DNA from: an uncultured Burkholderiales bacterium
Lineage (GTDB): Bacteria > Pseudomonadota > Gammaproteobacteria > Burkholderiales > Burkholderiaceae_C
NCBI GenBank assembly: GCA_903886485.1
Contig: CAISMH010000012.1
Span: 186,001-250,000 of the forward strand
Length of the DNA: 64,000 nucleotides
Reading direction: 5' to 3'
Below, piece by piece: positions 10,766 to 19,562 of this stretch (position 1 is its first letter; every line of letters starts with the position of its first letter). The position numbers were made by a program, and so were the translations under genes. Under the pieces are notes generated by a model. That model was given only the letters and a program-made list of their open reading frames with translations, made no database searches and was not told the DNA's origin.

Positions 10766-11740
10766 TTACTGCAGCGAGGAAGTGCCTGGCGCTTGGCGTT
10801 GGTCGCCCGTAAAGATGTGCGCCGCATCAACCGCGTCGTAGCGGTATTGCTGGCCGCAGAAGTCGCAACCCACCTCCACCTCACCGCGCTCGGCCAAGAT
10901 GCTCTCGACCTCCTCAGTCCCCAAGCTGCGAATCATGTTGCTCACACGCTCACGGCTGCATGAGCAGGCAAAGCTGGGCGTTAAGGGCTCAAAGCGAACA
11001 AGTTTTTCTTCCCAGAACAGACGACGCAAAATTGTCTCGGCATCTAAGTTCAACAACTCATCGGCGGTCAAGCTAGAAGCCAAAATGGAGATGCGGTTGT
11101 AGTCCTCATTGCGGCCAATTTCGTCTTCATCCTCCATGGTCGCTTTGGCAGCCAAGTTGCCTTCGCCTTTGATAGGCAAACGCTGAATCAGCAAACCCGC
11201 AGCGGTGGTGTCGTTGGCGGCCAAAACCAAGGTGGTGTCCAACTGTTCGCTCTGCAGCATGTAGTGCTGCAAGACATCGCTGAACTTGTCGAGTTTGTTG
11301 CGTTGATCGTCAAACAAAGGCACCACGCCTTGATAGGGCTGTTGGCCCGGCATCTTGTTCAACGGGTCCAAGGTGATGGCGCAACGGCCCTCGTTGTGTA
11401 CGTTGACCATCTCGGGCAAGGTGCTGGCGTCGCCAAACTCGCCCACGACTTTGGCCGTGGCACGCAGGCTCAAATTGGGATTGACTTCGACCACCGCCAG
11501 CTTCAACGGACCATCGCCAAAGATTTGCATCACCAACGCACCGTTGAACTTGATGTTGGATTGCATCAGCACGGCAGCAGCCGTCATCTCACCCAACAAG
11601 TGGCGCACAGGCGCTGCATAAGGACCGGTTTCAACGTTGTCGGCACGGCGCTTGAGCACCTCTTGCCACACATCGGTGAGCTGCACCAACATGCCACGCA
11701 CAGGTAAACCATCGAACAAAAATTTATGCAATTGAGACAT
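10766..11740 (-). CDS. hslO: Redox-regulated holdase chaperone Hsp33
   Basis: 324 residues from the ATG at 11740. The C-terminal zinc redox switch is intact: C259-x-C261 and C292-x2-C295. The N-terminal region contains the Hsp33 signature around A-P-V-R-H-L-L-G-E-M-T-A-A near residue 45. Oxidation releases zinc and unfolds the linker, which activates the chaperone in the cytoplasm. The start codon shares one base with the stop of the upstream carbonic-anhydrase-like gene (TGATG), so the two are translationally coupled. It ends 5 bp from the oppositely oriented NadR-like gene. Confidence 0.93.
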   Translation of the reverse strand: MSQLHKFLFDGLPVRGMLVQLTDVWQEVLKRRADNVETGPYAAPVRHLLGEMTAAAVLMQSNIKFNGALVMQIFGDGPLKLAVVEVNPNLSLRATAKVVGEFGDASTLPEMVNVHNEGRCAITLDPLNKMPGQQPYQGVVPLFDDQRNKLDKFSDVLQHYMLQSEQLDTTLVLAANDTTAAGLLIQRLPIKGEGNLAAKATMEDEDEIGRNEDYNRISILASSLTADELLNLDAETILRRLFWEEKLVRFEPLTPSFACSCSRERVSNMIRSLGTEEVESILAERGEVEVGCDFCGQQYRYDAVDAAHIFTGDQRQAPGTSSLQ

Positions 11741-12264
11741 CAAACAATTTTCTTTAAGCCCGCTTTGAAACGGTTTTTGTTATCGACATAGTGCTTCGCA
11801 CTGCGGCGCAAACCCTCGATTTGTTCAGGGGTGAGTTGACGCACCACCTTGGCTGGACTGCCCATGATCATGGAGCCATCTGGAAACTCTTTGCCTTCGG
11901 TGACCAGCGAGCCTGCGCCCACCAAGCAGTTCTTGCCGATCTTGGCACGATTGAGCACCACAGCACCAATGCCAATCAAGGACTCATCCCCCACCGTACA
12001 GCCATGCAGCTGCACCATGTGACCCACGGTCACGTGCTTGCCAATAGTTAAAGGAACCCCGACATCGGCATGCAACACGCTGCCATCTTGGATATTGCTG
12101 CCCTCACCGATGTGAATCGTCGCGCTGTCGCCTCGCACCACGCTGCTGAACCACACGCTGCTGTCAGCAGCCATGTGCACATCACCCATCACTTGGGCGT
12201 TGTCAGCCACCCAAGCAGAGTCTGCGATGTGTGGCGTGTGTTCGTCGAGCTGGTAAATGGACAT
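11740..12264 (-). CDS. Gamma carbonic anhydrase family protein (YrdA-like)
   Basis: 174 residues. The ATG at 12264 has an AGGAG ribosome-binding site, and a 19-codon upstream extension is rejected. The protein is a left-handed beta helix built of hexapeptide repeats, with metal-ligand histidines in the V-G-H-M-V-Q-L-H-G segment near residues 86-94, then an A-K-V-V-R-Q-L-T tail helix. Gamma-class carbonic anhydrase homologues of the YrdA group bind zinc, but many have no measured activity, so the enzymatic role is uncertain. It is translationally coupled to hslO and divergent from the DUF455 gene. Confidence 0.85.
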   Translation of the reverse strand: MSIYQLDEHTPHIADSAWVADNAQVMGDVHMAADSSVWFSSVVRGDSATIHIGEGSNIQDGSVLHADVGVPLTIGKHVTVGHMVQLHGCTVGDESLIGIGAVVLNRAKIGKNCLVGAGSLVTEGKEFPDGSMIMGSPAKVVRQLTPEQIEGLRRSAKHYVDNKNRFKAGLKKIV

Positions 12265-12291
12265 GGCGATCTCCTGCGTGGTTTTTGGTTT

Positions 12292-12305
12292 TCTACAATT
12301 GTAGA
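12292..12305. promoter_or_regulatory. 14-bp palindrome that can serve as divergent -10 elements
   Basis: TCTACAATTGTAGA is a perfect palindrome and contains TACAAT on both strands. The plus-strand copy (12294-12299) ends 7 nt before the ATG of the DUF455 gene. The minus-strand copy would start the carbonic-anhydrase transcript near 12291, with a leader of about 27 nt that includes the AGGAG site. No -35 was recognised. Confidence 0.5.
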
Positions 12306-12306
12306 G

Positions 12307-13110
12307 ATGAGCCTGCGCCATTTAGCCCTGACTGCTTTGTGTATCTGCGACCCCGATGAGAAAGTTCAAGCGGTTCAGTCACTGTGGGCCATTCAAAAAG
12401 AGTTGCCGCTCTTTCCTCACGCCGCCATAAGGCCAGTGGCTGCACAGACACTGCCCGGCCGCCCCGCGTTGCCACGCCTGATTCCCGCCAAACAAGTGCC
12501 CACGCGCACGCCCTTCACCCCAGAGGGGTTGGCCGCTTTGCTGCATGCGGTATGCCACATTGAGTTCAATGCCATCAACCTCGCCTTGGACGCGGTTTGG
12601 CGCTTTTCAGACATGCCCGAAGCCTTTTACACAGACTGGCTGCGTGTGGCCTTTGATGAATCGCAACACTTTGAGATGCTGCACACCCACTTACGCAGTC
12701 TCGGCTACCAGTATGGGGACTTTGATGCCCACGATGGTTTGTGGCACATGTGTCAAAAGACGGCAGACGATGTGTTGGCGCGTATGGCGCTCGTCCCTCG
12801 CACACTCGAAGCACGCGGCTTGGATGCCACGCCCTTGATTCAAGCCAAGCTGCGCAAAGCCGCCAACCCCAACGCACTGAAGGCGGTGGAAATTTTGGAT
12901 GTCATCTTGCTTGATGAGGTGGGCCATGTAGCGATTGGCAACCACTGGTACCGCTGGCTGTGCGCGCAACGTGACTTTGACCCCGTGCCCCTCTATGGTG
13001 AACTGGTGCAACGCTACGACGCGCCCAAACTTCGTGCCCCGTTCAACACAGAAGCGCGCAAACGTGCGGGCTTCACGGACACGGAACTGAGTTACTTGCT
13101 CGGCGGTTAA
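12307..13110 (+). CDS. DUF455 family ferritin-like protein
   Basis: 267 residues from the ATG at 12307; longer upstream frames cross the divergent gene. The protein is all-alpha with the ferritin-like iron pattern H-I-E-F-N-A near residue 80, D-E-S-Q-H-F near 117 and D-E-V-G-H near 205, the signature of DUF455 (MiaE/ferritin-like) proteins. A diiron site is likely, and no substrate is known for the family. The gene has no Shine-Dalgarno sequence and a -10 hexamer 7 nt upstream of the start, so it may be leaderless. It is monocistronic and converges with xerD. Confidence 0.85.
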   Translation: MSLRHLALTALCICDPDEKVQAVQSLWAIQKELPLFPHAAIRPVAAQTLPGRPALPRLIPAKQVPTRTPFTPEGLAALLHAVCHIEFNAINLALDAVWRFSDMPEAFYTDWLRVAFDESQHFEMLHTHLRSLGYQYGDFDAHDGLWHMCQKTADDVLARMALVPRTLEARGLDATPLIQAKLRKAANPNALKAVEILDVILLDEVGHVAIGNHWYRWLCAQRDFDPVPLYGELVQRYDAPKLRAPFNTEARKRAGFTDTELSYLLGG

Positions 13111-13117
13111 GTTCCCT

Positions 13118-13158
13118 CACCCGCCAGGGTGGTGCTATTCACCCGCGAGGGTGGTGCT
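13118..13158. repeat. Imperfect tandem duplication at the xerD 3' end
   Basis: A 19-bp unit, CACCCGCCAGGGTGGTGCT, occurs at 13118-13136 and again, with one mismatch, at 13140-13158; the period is 22 bp. The second copy encodes the last xerD codons, and the first lies just beyond the stop. Each copy also holds the inverted repeat CACCC/GGGTG, so the pair may fold as tandem hairpins between the convergent genes. Confidence 0.75.
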
Positions 13159-14056
13159 GACCGTGCAGGCTCTTCAAGCGTTCACGCGCAATGTGTGTGT
13201 AGATCGTGGTGGTAGAAATGTCGGCATGGCCGAGCAACATTTGCACTGCCCGCAAATCAGCCCCGTGGTTGAGCAAATGCGTGGCGAACGCATGGCGCAA
13301 GGTGTGCGGCGAAATTGGCACATGGATTTGTGCTTGCAAGGCATAGCGCTTGATGAGTTGCCAAAACATGACGCGGGTCATGGACTCCCCCGCGTTTTTT
13401 CCGCGCACCGTCACAAACAGGGCTTCGGTTTGATGGCCTGCCAGCAAGGCGGGACGTGCCTCACTCAAATAGCGTTGCAACCAATCACGCGCCACTTCAC
13501 CAAACGGCACCAAGCGCTCTTTGCTGCCTTTGCCCATGATGCGCAACACGCCATCGTTCAAGCTCACATGCAAGGTTTTGAGGTCCACCAACTCACTCAC
13601 GCGCAAGCCACTGGCGTAAATCAACTCGAGCATGGCGCGGTCTCGCAGGCCTAAACCCGTGGACACATCGGGTGCGTGCAGCAAGCTCTCGACTTGGGCC
13701 TCGCTCAAGCTTTTGGGCGCACGCACAGGTTGTTTGGCCGTGAGCAGTTTGAGTGTCGGATCGGCCACCAACAAACGTTCCCGCAAAGCCCAGCGATAAA
13801 ACCGTTTGAACACGGTCAAGCGGCGGTTGGCACTGGTGGCCTTGGTTTCAAAGTGACGATGCGCAAAGTACTGCTGCAAGTCGGACTCTTGCGCTGCAAG
13901 CAAGTGTGTGCCCTGCCCTTGGAGCCAAGCATCCAGCAACTTCAAGTCGCGCCGATAAGCTGCCAAACTATTAGCCGCCAAGCCGTGCTCCAGCCACAGG
14001 GCATCAATGAAAACATCAATGTTGGCGTCTGGTACGCAGGCGTGTTGTGCAGTCAA
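13139..14056 (-). CDS. xerD: Site-specific tyrosine recombinase XerD
   Basis: 305 residues. The N-terminal SAM-like core-binding domain covers residues 10-95. The catalytic domain shows R152 in A-S-G-L-R-V-S-E-L, K176, H251-x-x-R254 in S-P-H-T-L-R-H-A-F-A-T-H, H277 in G-H-A-D-I-S-T and Y286, a complete active site. With XerC it resolves chromosome dimers at dif under FtsK control. No ATG is available; the TTG at 14056 lies 5 bp after the stop of the upstream binding-protein gene and is the best start. No dif site was identified in the window. Confidence 0.92.
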   Translation of the reverse strand: MTAQHACVPDANIDVFIDALWLEHGLAANSLAAYRRDLKLLDAWLQGQGTHLLAAQESDLQQYFAHRHFETKATSANRRLTVFKRFYRWALRERLLVADPTLKLLTAKQPVRAPKSLSEAQVESLLHAPDVSTGLGLRDRAMLELIYASGLRVSELVDLKTLHVSLNDGVLRIMGKGSKERLVPFGEVARDWLQRYLSEARPALLAGHQTEALFVTVRGKNAGESMTRVMFWQLIKRYALQAQIHVPISPHTLRHAFATHLLNHGADLRAVQMLLGHADISTTTIYTHIARERLKSLHGQHHPRG

Positions 14057-14061
14057 CGGGC

Positions 14062-15024
14062 TCAGTCCAAAGTCAATTTTTGCTCGACCACGACACGCTT
14101 GTAGACCTCATACTCGGCCTTGATCTGTGCGCCAAATTGCTCGGGCGTGTTGGCCACAATGAGCGAACCCGTGTCTTCAATGCGTTTACGTACAGCGGGG
14201 TCCTCCAAGGCTTTTCGCACGCCAGCATTGATCTTGTCCACGATGTCTTTGGGAATGCCTTTCGGGCCATAGATGCCATAAAAAGCCATGCGGTTGACCG
14301 GCTCCAAACCGACTTCTTTGAACGTGGGCACATTGGGCAAGACCGCCAAACGTTGAGGGGCCGCCACCACAATCGGCACCAAGCGGTTGTCTTTGATGAA
14401 AGGCAAAGCCGATGGCAGATTGTCAAAAATCATGGGGACTTGACCTGCCACGGTGTCATTGAGTGCAGGACCAGCGCCGCGATATGGAATGTGGGTCACA
14501 AAGACGCCACTCAGGTTCTTGTACAACTCCATCTGCAAGTGCCCAATGCCACCCGTGCCTGACGATGCGTAGGAATATCGACCTGGCAAACGCTTGATCT
14601 CTGCCACATAGCTTTTGTAATCTGTGGCGGGAAAGCTCGGATGCACCGCAATGATGTTGGGTGTCGCCGCCACGTTGATGATGGGTGAGAAATCCGTCAA
14701 TGGGTTGTACGGGATCTTGACGTTGATCGCAGGATTGGCCGCCGTGGTGGACACCGTCGCCATACCCAACGAATAACCATCAGGTGCTGCCTTGGCGGTT
14801 TCATTGGCACCGACCACGCCACCACCACCGGCTTTGTTGACCACCACCACGGTTTGTCCCAACACCTTGCTCAACGGTTCTGCAATCGTGCGCGCAATGA
14901 TGTCTGTGGTTCCACCCGGCGCAAACGGCACTTGCAATTGAATCACCTTGTTGGGATAGCCCTGAGCCCAAGCTGCACTGGCCATGAGCCCCAAAGACAG
15001 CACAAAACAATCACGACGTTGCAT
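14062..15024 (-). CDS. Bug-family (TctC-type) periplasmic substrate-binding protein
   Basis: 320 residues with a Sec signal peptide ending near A-S-A-A-W-A-Q (residues 15-21). The mature part has the Bug-family openings Y-P-N-K-V-I-Q-L and [10 protein letters not shown], the ligand-binding loops, and [12 protein letters not shown] near residue 75. Bug proteins bind carboxylates, amino acids or cofactors, often for tripartite tricarboxylate transporters or two-component sensing. No TctA or TctB partner is nearby, so it is an orphan, which is common in Burkholderiales. The ligand cannot be predicted. xerD follows on the same strand. Confidence 0.9.
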   Translation of the reverse strand: MQRRDCFVLSLGLMASAAWAQGYPNKVIQLQVPFAPGGTTDIIARTIAEPLSKVLGQTVVVVNKAGGGGVVGANETAKAAPDGYSLGMATVSTTAANPAINVKIPYNPLTDFSPIINVAATPNIIAVHPSFPATDYKSYVAEIKRLPGRYSYASSGTGGIGHLQMELYKNLSGVFVTHIPYRGAGPALNDTVAGQVPMIFDNLPSALPFIKDNRLVPIVVAAPQRLAVLPNVPTFKEVGLEPVNRMAFYGIYGPKGIPKDIVDKINAGVRKALEDPAVRKRIEDTGSLIVANTPEQFGAQIKAEYEVYKRVVVEQKLTLD

Positions 15025-15120
15025 GGATTTCTCTCCTCAAAAAGATGCCATCAAGAACTTGCACTTGCATCCTAAACGCATTGCGCTCAGACGAAAATTC
15101 AAGTGCGGTATTCTCCTGAT

Positions 15121-16026
15121 GTGAATTACGCCCAACTCCTCTTCCCTGACTTTTCTCTCATTCTTTGTGGTTATTTGGTTTGCAAATACACCGCACTCAA
15201 CCGCACCGTGTGGGAGCAAGTAGAGAGTTTGGTTTACTTTTTTCTTTTCCCCGTCCTGCTCTTTCACTCGATCGCGCGCACGCCTTTGGATTTGCAAGCA
15301 GCCTCGCACCTCATCATGGCGGGCTTGGTGTTGGGGCTGTGCAGCATTGGCCTGTCCTATGCCATTGCGAAGCTTCCGCTGCTGCGCAAGCACATAGACA
15401 CGCGCTTGCACGCAGCCAGCGCACAGGTGGCGTTTCGCTTCAACTCGTTCATCGCACTGGCCTTGGCTGACCGCATTGCAGGCCCACAAGCCCTGCTGCT
15501 CATTGCCGTGTTGATTGGCGTGTGCGTGCCCTTGTTCAATGTGGCAGCGGTGTGGCCCATGGCCCGCCAAGCCCAACGCAGCTTTGCCCGCGAGTTGATA
15601 CGCAACCCTTTGATCTTGGCCACAGGCCTGGGCTTGAGCGCCAACATCATGGGTCTGCACATCCCTAGCTGGACTGAGCCCACGCTGCAACGCATCGGTT
15701 CAGCTTCCCTCGCCTTGGGCCTGATGGCCGCAGGCGCCGGCATGCAATTGGGGCACTTGATGAAGGCAAAAAGCCTCGCCATCTCGCTGCTGACCGTTCG
15801 ACACTTGATCACCCCGTTGCTGGCATGGTGCTTGGCTCGCGTGTTTGAGCTGGACACGATGCAAACTACCGTGTTGTTGGCCTTTGCCGCCTTGCCCACC
15901 GCATCGAGCTGCTACGTGCTGGCGGCACGCATGGGCTACAACGGTGCTTTTGTCGCTGGCTTGGTCACGCTGTCCACACTTTTAGGCATGTTCAGCCTAC
16001 CTTTTGCACTGGGGGTCTTGCGCTAA
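15121..16026 (+). CDS. AEC-family transporter (auxin efflux carrier-like)
   Basis: 301 residues. About ten hydrophobic helices are arranged as two five-helix repeats, with the family's N-terminal P-D-F-S-L-I-L-C-G-Y and a conserved F-R-F-N-S-F-I-A near residue 115. AEC carriers export or import small organic acids; the substrate here is not evident. The start is uncertain: GTG at 15121 matches the usual N-terminus for the family, while a GTG six codons upstream (15103) is also in frame. No good ribosome-binding site supports either. Divergent from the Bug-family gene. Confidence 0.85.
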   Translation: MNYAQLLFPDFSLILCGYLVCKYTALNRTVWEQVESLVYFFLFPVLLFHSIARTPLDLQAASHLIMAGLVLGLCSIGLSYAIAKLPLLRKHIDTRLHAASAQVAFRFNSFIALALADRIAGPQALLLIAVLIGVCVPLFNVAAVWPMARQAQRSFARELIRNPLILATGLGLSANIMGLHIPSWTEPTLQRIGSASLALGLMAAGAGMQLGHLMKAKSLAISLLTVRHLITPLLAWCLARVFELDTMQTTVLLAFAALPTASSCYVLAARMGYNGAFVAGLVTLSTLLGMFSLPFALGVLR

Positions 16027-16041
16027 AGGCAGGATGTTTCG

Positions 16042-16050
16042 TGGCATAAT
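16042..16050 (+). promoter_or_regulatory. Extended -10 element upstream of rpmE2
   Basis: TGG-CATAAT (16042-16050) is an extended -10 element; transcription would start near 16057, leaving a leader of about 60 nt before the AAGGA site of rpmE2. A clear -35 was not found. Confidence 0.4.
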
Positions 16051-16116
16051 GATGCGTTTTGCGGAAAGTGCGTTGAAATAGGTCGACGTGGCTACCGCAG
16101 CTGCTAAGGAAAAGCG

Positions 16117-16374
16117 ATGAAAGAAGGCATTCACCCCAATTACCGTGAAATCTGTTTCATGGATATGTCAAACGGTTTCAAATTTGTGACTCGTTCATGC
16201 GCGAGCACAAAAGAAATGATCAAGATGGAAGACGGCCGTGAACTGCCGTTGTACAAGCTCGATACCACCAGCGAGTCACACCCCTTCTACACAGGCACAC
16301 AGAAGTCTGTGGACAACATGGGTGGTCGCGTCGAGCGCTTCCGCAACAAGTACGGCAAAACTGTCGCCAAGTAA
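16117..16374 (+). CDS. rpmE2: 50S ribosomal protein L31 type B
   Basis: 85 residues, preceded by an AAGGA ribosome-binding site. The opening M-K-E-G-I-H-P-N-Y and the [11 protein letters not shown] segment match L31. The zinc-binding C-x-x-C pair of type A is missing, which defines type B (YkgM-like), the zinc-independent form. In many bacteria that form replaces type A when zinc is scarce; here no Zur site was recognised, and no type A copy is in the window, so it may be the main L31. An intrinsic terminator follows directly. Confidence 0.95.
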   Translation: MKEGIHPNYREICFMDMSNGFKFVTRSCASTKEMIKMEDGRELPLYKLDTTSESHPFYTGTQKSVDNMGGRVERFRNKYGKTVAK

Positions 16375-16394
16375 GCCACTCGCTTACTTCTCTC

Positions 16395-16430
16395 AAAAGG
16401 CAGCCCGGCCCTCCGCGCTGCCTTTTTTAT
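16395..16430 (+). terminator. Rho-independent terminator of rpmE2
   Basis: A 10-bp stem, AAAAGGCAGC/GCTGCCTTTT, with a 12-nt loop and a T-rich tail ending near 16430. It lies 20 bp after the rpmE2 stop and 10 bp before the next start codon. Confidence 0.85.
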
Positions 16431-16439
16431 TTCAAAGCT

Positions 16440-18170
16440 GTGAACCAACCTACCCCCGCCATCGTTCCCCAAAGTGCTGTGCGCCGCTTGCCGCGTGTCG
16501 CGCTGTGGTTGTTTTGCGCCGCCTATGTGCTACCGGGCTTGTTCGGTCGTGAGCCTTGGAAAGGCAACGAGTTCACGGCATTCGGCCATATGCTTGCGCT
16601 CGCAGAAGGGGCCAGTGATTGGTTCAACCCCAGCGTCTGGGGACAGGCACCCGAACTCGATGCGTTGCTGCCTTACTGGTTGGGTGCTTGGGCGATTCAA
16701 ATCGCCCCTAGTTGGTTGTCTGCGGGATTGGCGACACGCATTCCGTTTGCCTTGCTCTTGGGCCTGACTTTGACGACCACTTGGCACGGTGCGTATTACT
16801 TGGGCTTGAGTCCGCAGGCACAACCTGTGCCTTTTGCCTTTGGCGGCGAAGCCAAGCCCAAAGACTATGCACGCACGATTGCCGATGGCGCCGTGTTGGC
16901 GCTCATCGCCTGCTTGGGGCTGACGCTGCTGTCCCACGAAGCCAGCCCCATCTTGACCCAACTGGCGTTTGTGAGCTGTGCGTTTTATGGCGTGGCAGCA
17001 CTGCCTTATCACCCACGCTACAGCGTGACGGCCTTGAGCATGGGTTTGTTCGGTTTGTGCTTGAGTGGTGCGCCCAGCTTGGCCGTGCTGATGGCCATCG
17101 GGAGTGGTTTTTTGTGTTTGCTAGACCGTCAAAGCACATCAGCCGCCACAGGCCGTCAACATGCGCTGTGGCTTTTGGCGATGGGGTTGGCTGTCGGCGC
17201 TTTGGGCACGACCTTGGGTGTCTGGCATTGGCGCTTGTTGCCACTGCACAATGACTGGCAAGCATGGCGCGGCCTGTTGCGCTTGCTGGCATGGTTCACA
17301 TGGCCTGCTTGGCCTTTGGCTGTTTGGACGGTTTGGCGCTGGCGCCGTCAATGGACGTCCCTTCACTGGAGTCGTCATTTGGTGCTCCCCATGTGGTTCA
17401 CCGCGCTGACCGTCATCACTGCCATGCTGACGCGCTCTTCTGACCAAACCTTGCTTTTGGCCCTGCCTGCGCTCGCCACACTCGCCGCCTTTGCACTGCC
17501 CACCTTGCGCCGCAGCGTGGCGGCCTTGATTGATTGGTTCACCCTGATTTTCTTCTCAGGCTGTGCCTTCATCATTTGGGTCATTTGGATTGCCATGCAA
17601 ACCGGCTGGCCTGCACAACCCGCAGCGAACGTGGCCCGCTTGGCGCCTGGCTTTGAGCCGAGCTTTGGTTGGTTTGCCTTCCTCACGGCGTTGATCGCCA
17701 CCGCCCTCTGGGCTTGGTTGGTTGTTTGGCGTACCGCCAAACACCGTCACGCACTTTGGAAGAGCTTGGTACTGCCAGCTGGCGGTGCGGCTTTGTGTTG
17801 GTTGCTGCTGCTGACACTGTGGCTGCCGTTGCTTGACTTTGCACGCAGCTACAAACCTTGGGTAGAGCAAATTCAAGACGTCATGGCCAAAGAAGATGCC
17901 AGCCAAACACAGAACGTGTGCTTGCTTGGCTACGGTTTGGATGTGGGACAAATGACCGCCTTCCATTACCACGGCGGCTTTGAGGTAAGCGCTGTCGAAG
18001 TCACCCCGATCGCCCAACAAAACAACTGTCCTTGGCTGTTGGTCGATAACGATTTACGACCCGATCTAGACCGTGTGGTTCGCTTGAGCGAATGGACACG
18101 TGTGCGCACCATCCGCCGTCCCTCGGACAACAACGAGGACGTGACGCTGTACCACCGTCGTCGTCGCTGA
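16440..18170 (+). CDS. Polytopic membrane protein, ArnT/PMT glycosyltransferase-like
   Basis: 576 residues starting with GTG 10 bp after the rpmE2 terminator. The N-terminal G-R-E-P-W-K-G-N-E segment (about residues 36-44) after the first helix resembles the catalytic D/E loop of ArnT and PMT-type (GT39/GT83) lipid-linked sugar transferases. About 11-12 tryptophan-rich membrane helices follow, then a C-terminal periplasmic-type region of about 100 residues with C-L-L-G-Y-G-L near 496. Such enzymes add sugars from undecaprenyl carriers to lipid A or proteins. The assignment rests on topology and one motif, so the substrate is unknown. It may be cotranscribed with the MATE gene 9 bp downstream. 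Confidence 0.6.
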   Translation: MNQPTPAIVPQSAVRRLPRVALWLFCAAYVLPGLFGREPWKGNEFTAFGHMLALAEGASDWFNPSVWGQAPELDALLPYWLGAWAIQIAPSWLSAGLATRIPFALLLGLTLTTTWHGAYYLGLSPQAQPVPFAFGGEAKPKDYARTIADGAVLALIACLGLTLLSHEASPILTQLAFVSCAFYGVAALPYHPRYSVTALSMGLFGLCLSGAPSLAVLMAIGSGFLCLLDRQSTSAATGRQHALWLLAMGLAVGALGTTLGVWHWRLLPLHNDWQAWRGLLRLLAWFTWPAWPLAVWTVWRWRRQWTSLHWSRHLVLPMWFTALTVITAMLTRSSDQTLLLALPALATLAAFALPTLRRSVAALIDWFTLIFFSGCAFIIWVIWIAMQTGWPAQPAANVARLAPGFEPSFGWFAFLTALIATALWAWLVVWRTAKHRHALWKSLVLPAGGAALCWLLLLTLWLPLLDFARSYKPWVEQIQDVMAKEDASQTQNVCLLGYGLDVGQMTAFHYHGGFEVSAVEVTPIAQQNNCPWLLVDNDLRPDLDRVVRLSEWTRVRTIRRPSDNNEDVTLYHRRRR

Positions 18171-18179
18171 CAAAACCGC

Positions 18180-19562
18180 ATGAGCAGCGAACGCGCCACC
18201 ATCATGCGGCATGCGGGCACCCTGATGCTGGGCCAGCTCGCTGTCATGGCCTTCAGTGTCACAGACACCTTGGTGGCGGGTCACTTTGCAGACACAGCGT
18301 TGGCCGCACTGGCCGTGGCCTCTGCCACCTATGTCACTGTGCACATCTCGCTCATGGGGATGTTGCAAGCCCTGTTACCCGTGTGGGCAGAACTCCAAGG
18401 GGCACAACGACATGCCGAGGTCGGTCGCTCTGTTCGACAAGCGCTGTACTTGTGCGCCTGCACCTCAGCGATCGGCATGTGGGCCTTGCTGTGTCCCGAT
18501 CCGTTGCTGAACTGGACGCAAGTGCCGCTGGACTTGCAAAGCGACGTGCGCGGCTACTTGACCATCGTGGCGTTTGGCCTGCCTGCGTCGTTGCTCTTTC
18601 GTCTTTACAGCACGCTCAACCAAAGCTTGGGAAAACCTAAATTGGTGACGTGGGTACAAGTCGGCGCGTTGGTCGTGAAAGTGCCGTTGTCCATCGTGTT
18701 GGTCTTAGGCATACCGGGAGTGCTCCCCGCGCTCGGTCTTGCCGGTTGTGCATGGGCCACGCTGGCCGTGATGTTGATGATGATGGCGCTGGCCCTTTGG
18801 TTGTTGTGCACGCAAGACTTTTATCGGCCCTACCTAATTTGGGCGCCTATGGAGAAACCAGATGTCGCCATCTTGCTGCGCTTTATTCGCCTAGGCTTGC
18901 CCAGTGGCTTGGCCATTGGCGTGGAGGTGACCTCGTTCACCCTCATGTCTTTGTTCATCGCCCGCTTAGGCGTTGTGGCCACAGCCAGCCACCAAATTGT
19001 GTCGAACATGACGGCGGTGCTTTACATGATGCCGCTGTCCCTGGCGATTGCCAGCAGTTCACGCGTGAGCTATTGGATTGGTGCCGGTCACACAGACAAA
19101 GCACGACACGCCCTGCGTACAGGGCTGGGGCTGATTTTGATCTTGAGCGTGAGCCTAGCCGCCTTGATGGGTGGACAGCGCGAAGCCATCACCCACATCT
19201 ACACCCAATCGATCGAAGTGGCTGAGTTGGCCGCCACCTTGCTGTTGTGGCTGATGGTTTACCACGTGGCTGATGCGGTTCAAGTGTTCACCGTCTTTAC
19301 GTTGCGCTGCTATGGCATCACGGTGCTGCCGCTCATCACCTATACCGTGCTGCTGTGGGGTTTGGGTTTGGCGGGGGGCTATGCGGTCGCTTACGGCACG
19401 GGCTTTCACACAGGTGTTTTGTCGTGGCTTGTGCCGCAGTCACCGATTGCCTTTTGGCAAACCGGTAGTTTGGCTTTGTATGTCACGGTAGCGGTCTTGC
19501 TGCCGGTGCTGTGGCGCGCCGCTTATCGACAAACTCAACCGACACACGCTGCAAGGGCTTAA
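18180..19562 (+). CDS. MATE family efflux transporter
   Basis: 460 residues with twelve predicted helices in two bundles. The first bundle opens with [20 protein letters not shown], typical of NorM/DinF-like MATE proteins, and the second repeat shows [12 protein letters not shown] near residue 240. These are Na+ or H+ antiporters exporting cationic drugs or metabolites; the specificity is not readable here. The stop codon overlaps that of glmM: the four bases TTAA end both genes. Confidence 0.88.
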   Translation: MSSERATIMRHAGTLMLGQLAVMAFSVTDTLVAGHFADTALAALAVASATYVTVHISLMGMLQALLPVWAELQGAQRHAEVGRSVRQALYLCACTSAIGMWALLCPDPLLNWTQVPLDLQSDVRGYLTIVAFGLPASLLFRLYSTLNQSLGKPKLVTWVQVGALVVKVPLSIVLVLGIPGVLPALGLAGCAWATLAVMLMMMALALWLLCTQDFYRPYLIWAPMEKPDVAILLRFIRLGLPSGLAIGVEVTSFTLMSLFIARLGVVATASHQIVSNMTAVLYMMPLSLAIASSSRVSYWIGAGHTDKARHALRTGLGLILILSVSLAALMGGQREAITHIYTQSIEVAELAATLLLWLMVYHVADAVQVFTVFTLRCYGITVLPLITYTVLLWGLGLAGGYAVAYGTGFHTGVLSWLVPQSPIAFWQTGSLALYVTVAVLLPVLWRAAYRQTQPTHAARA

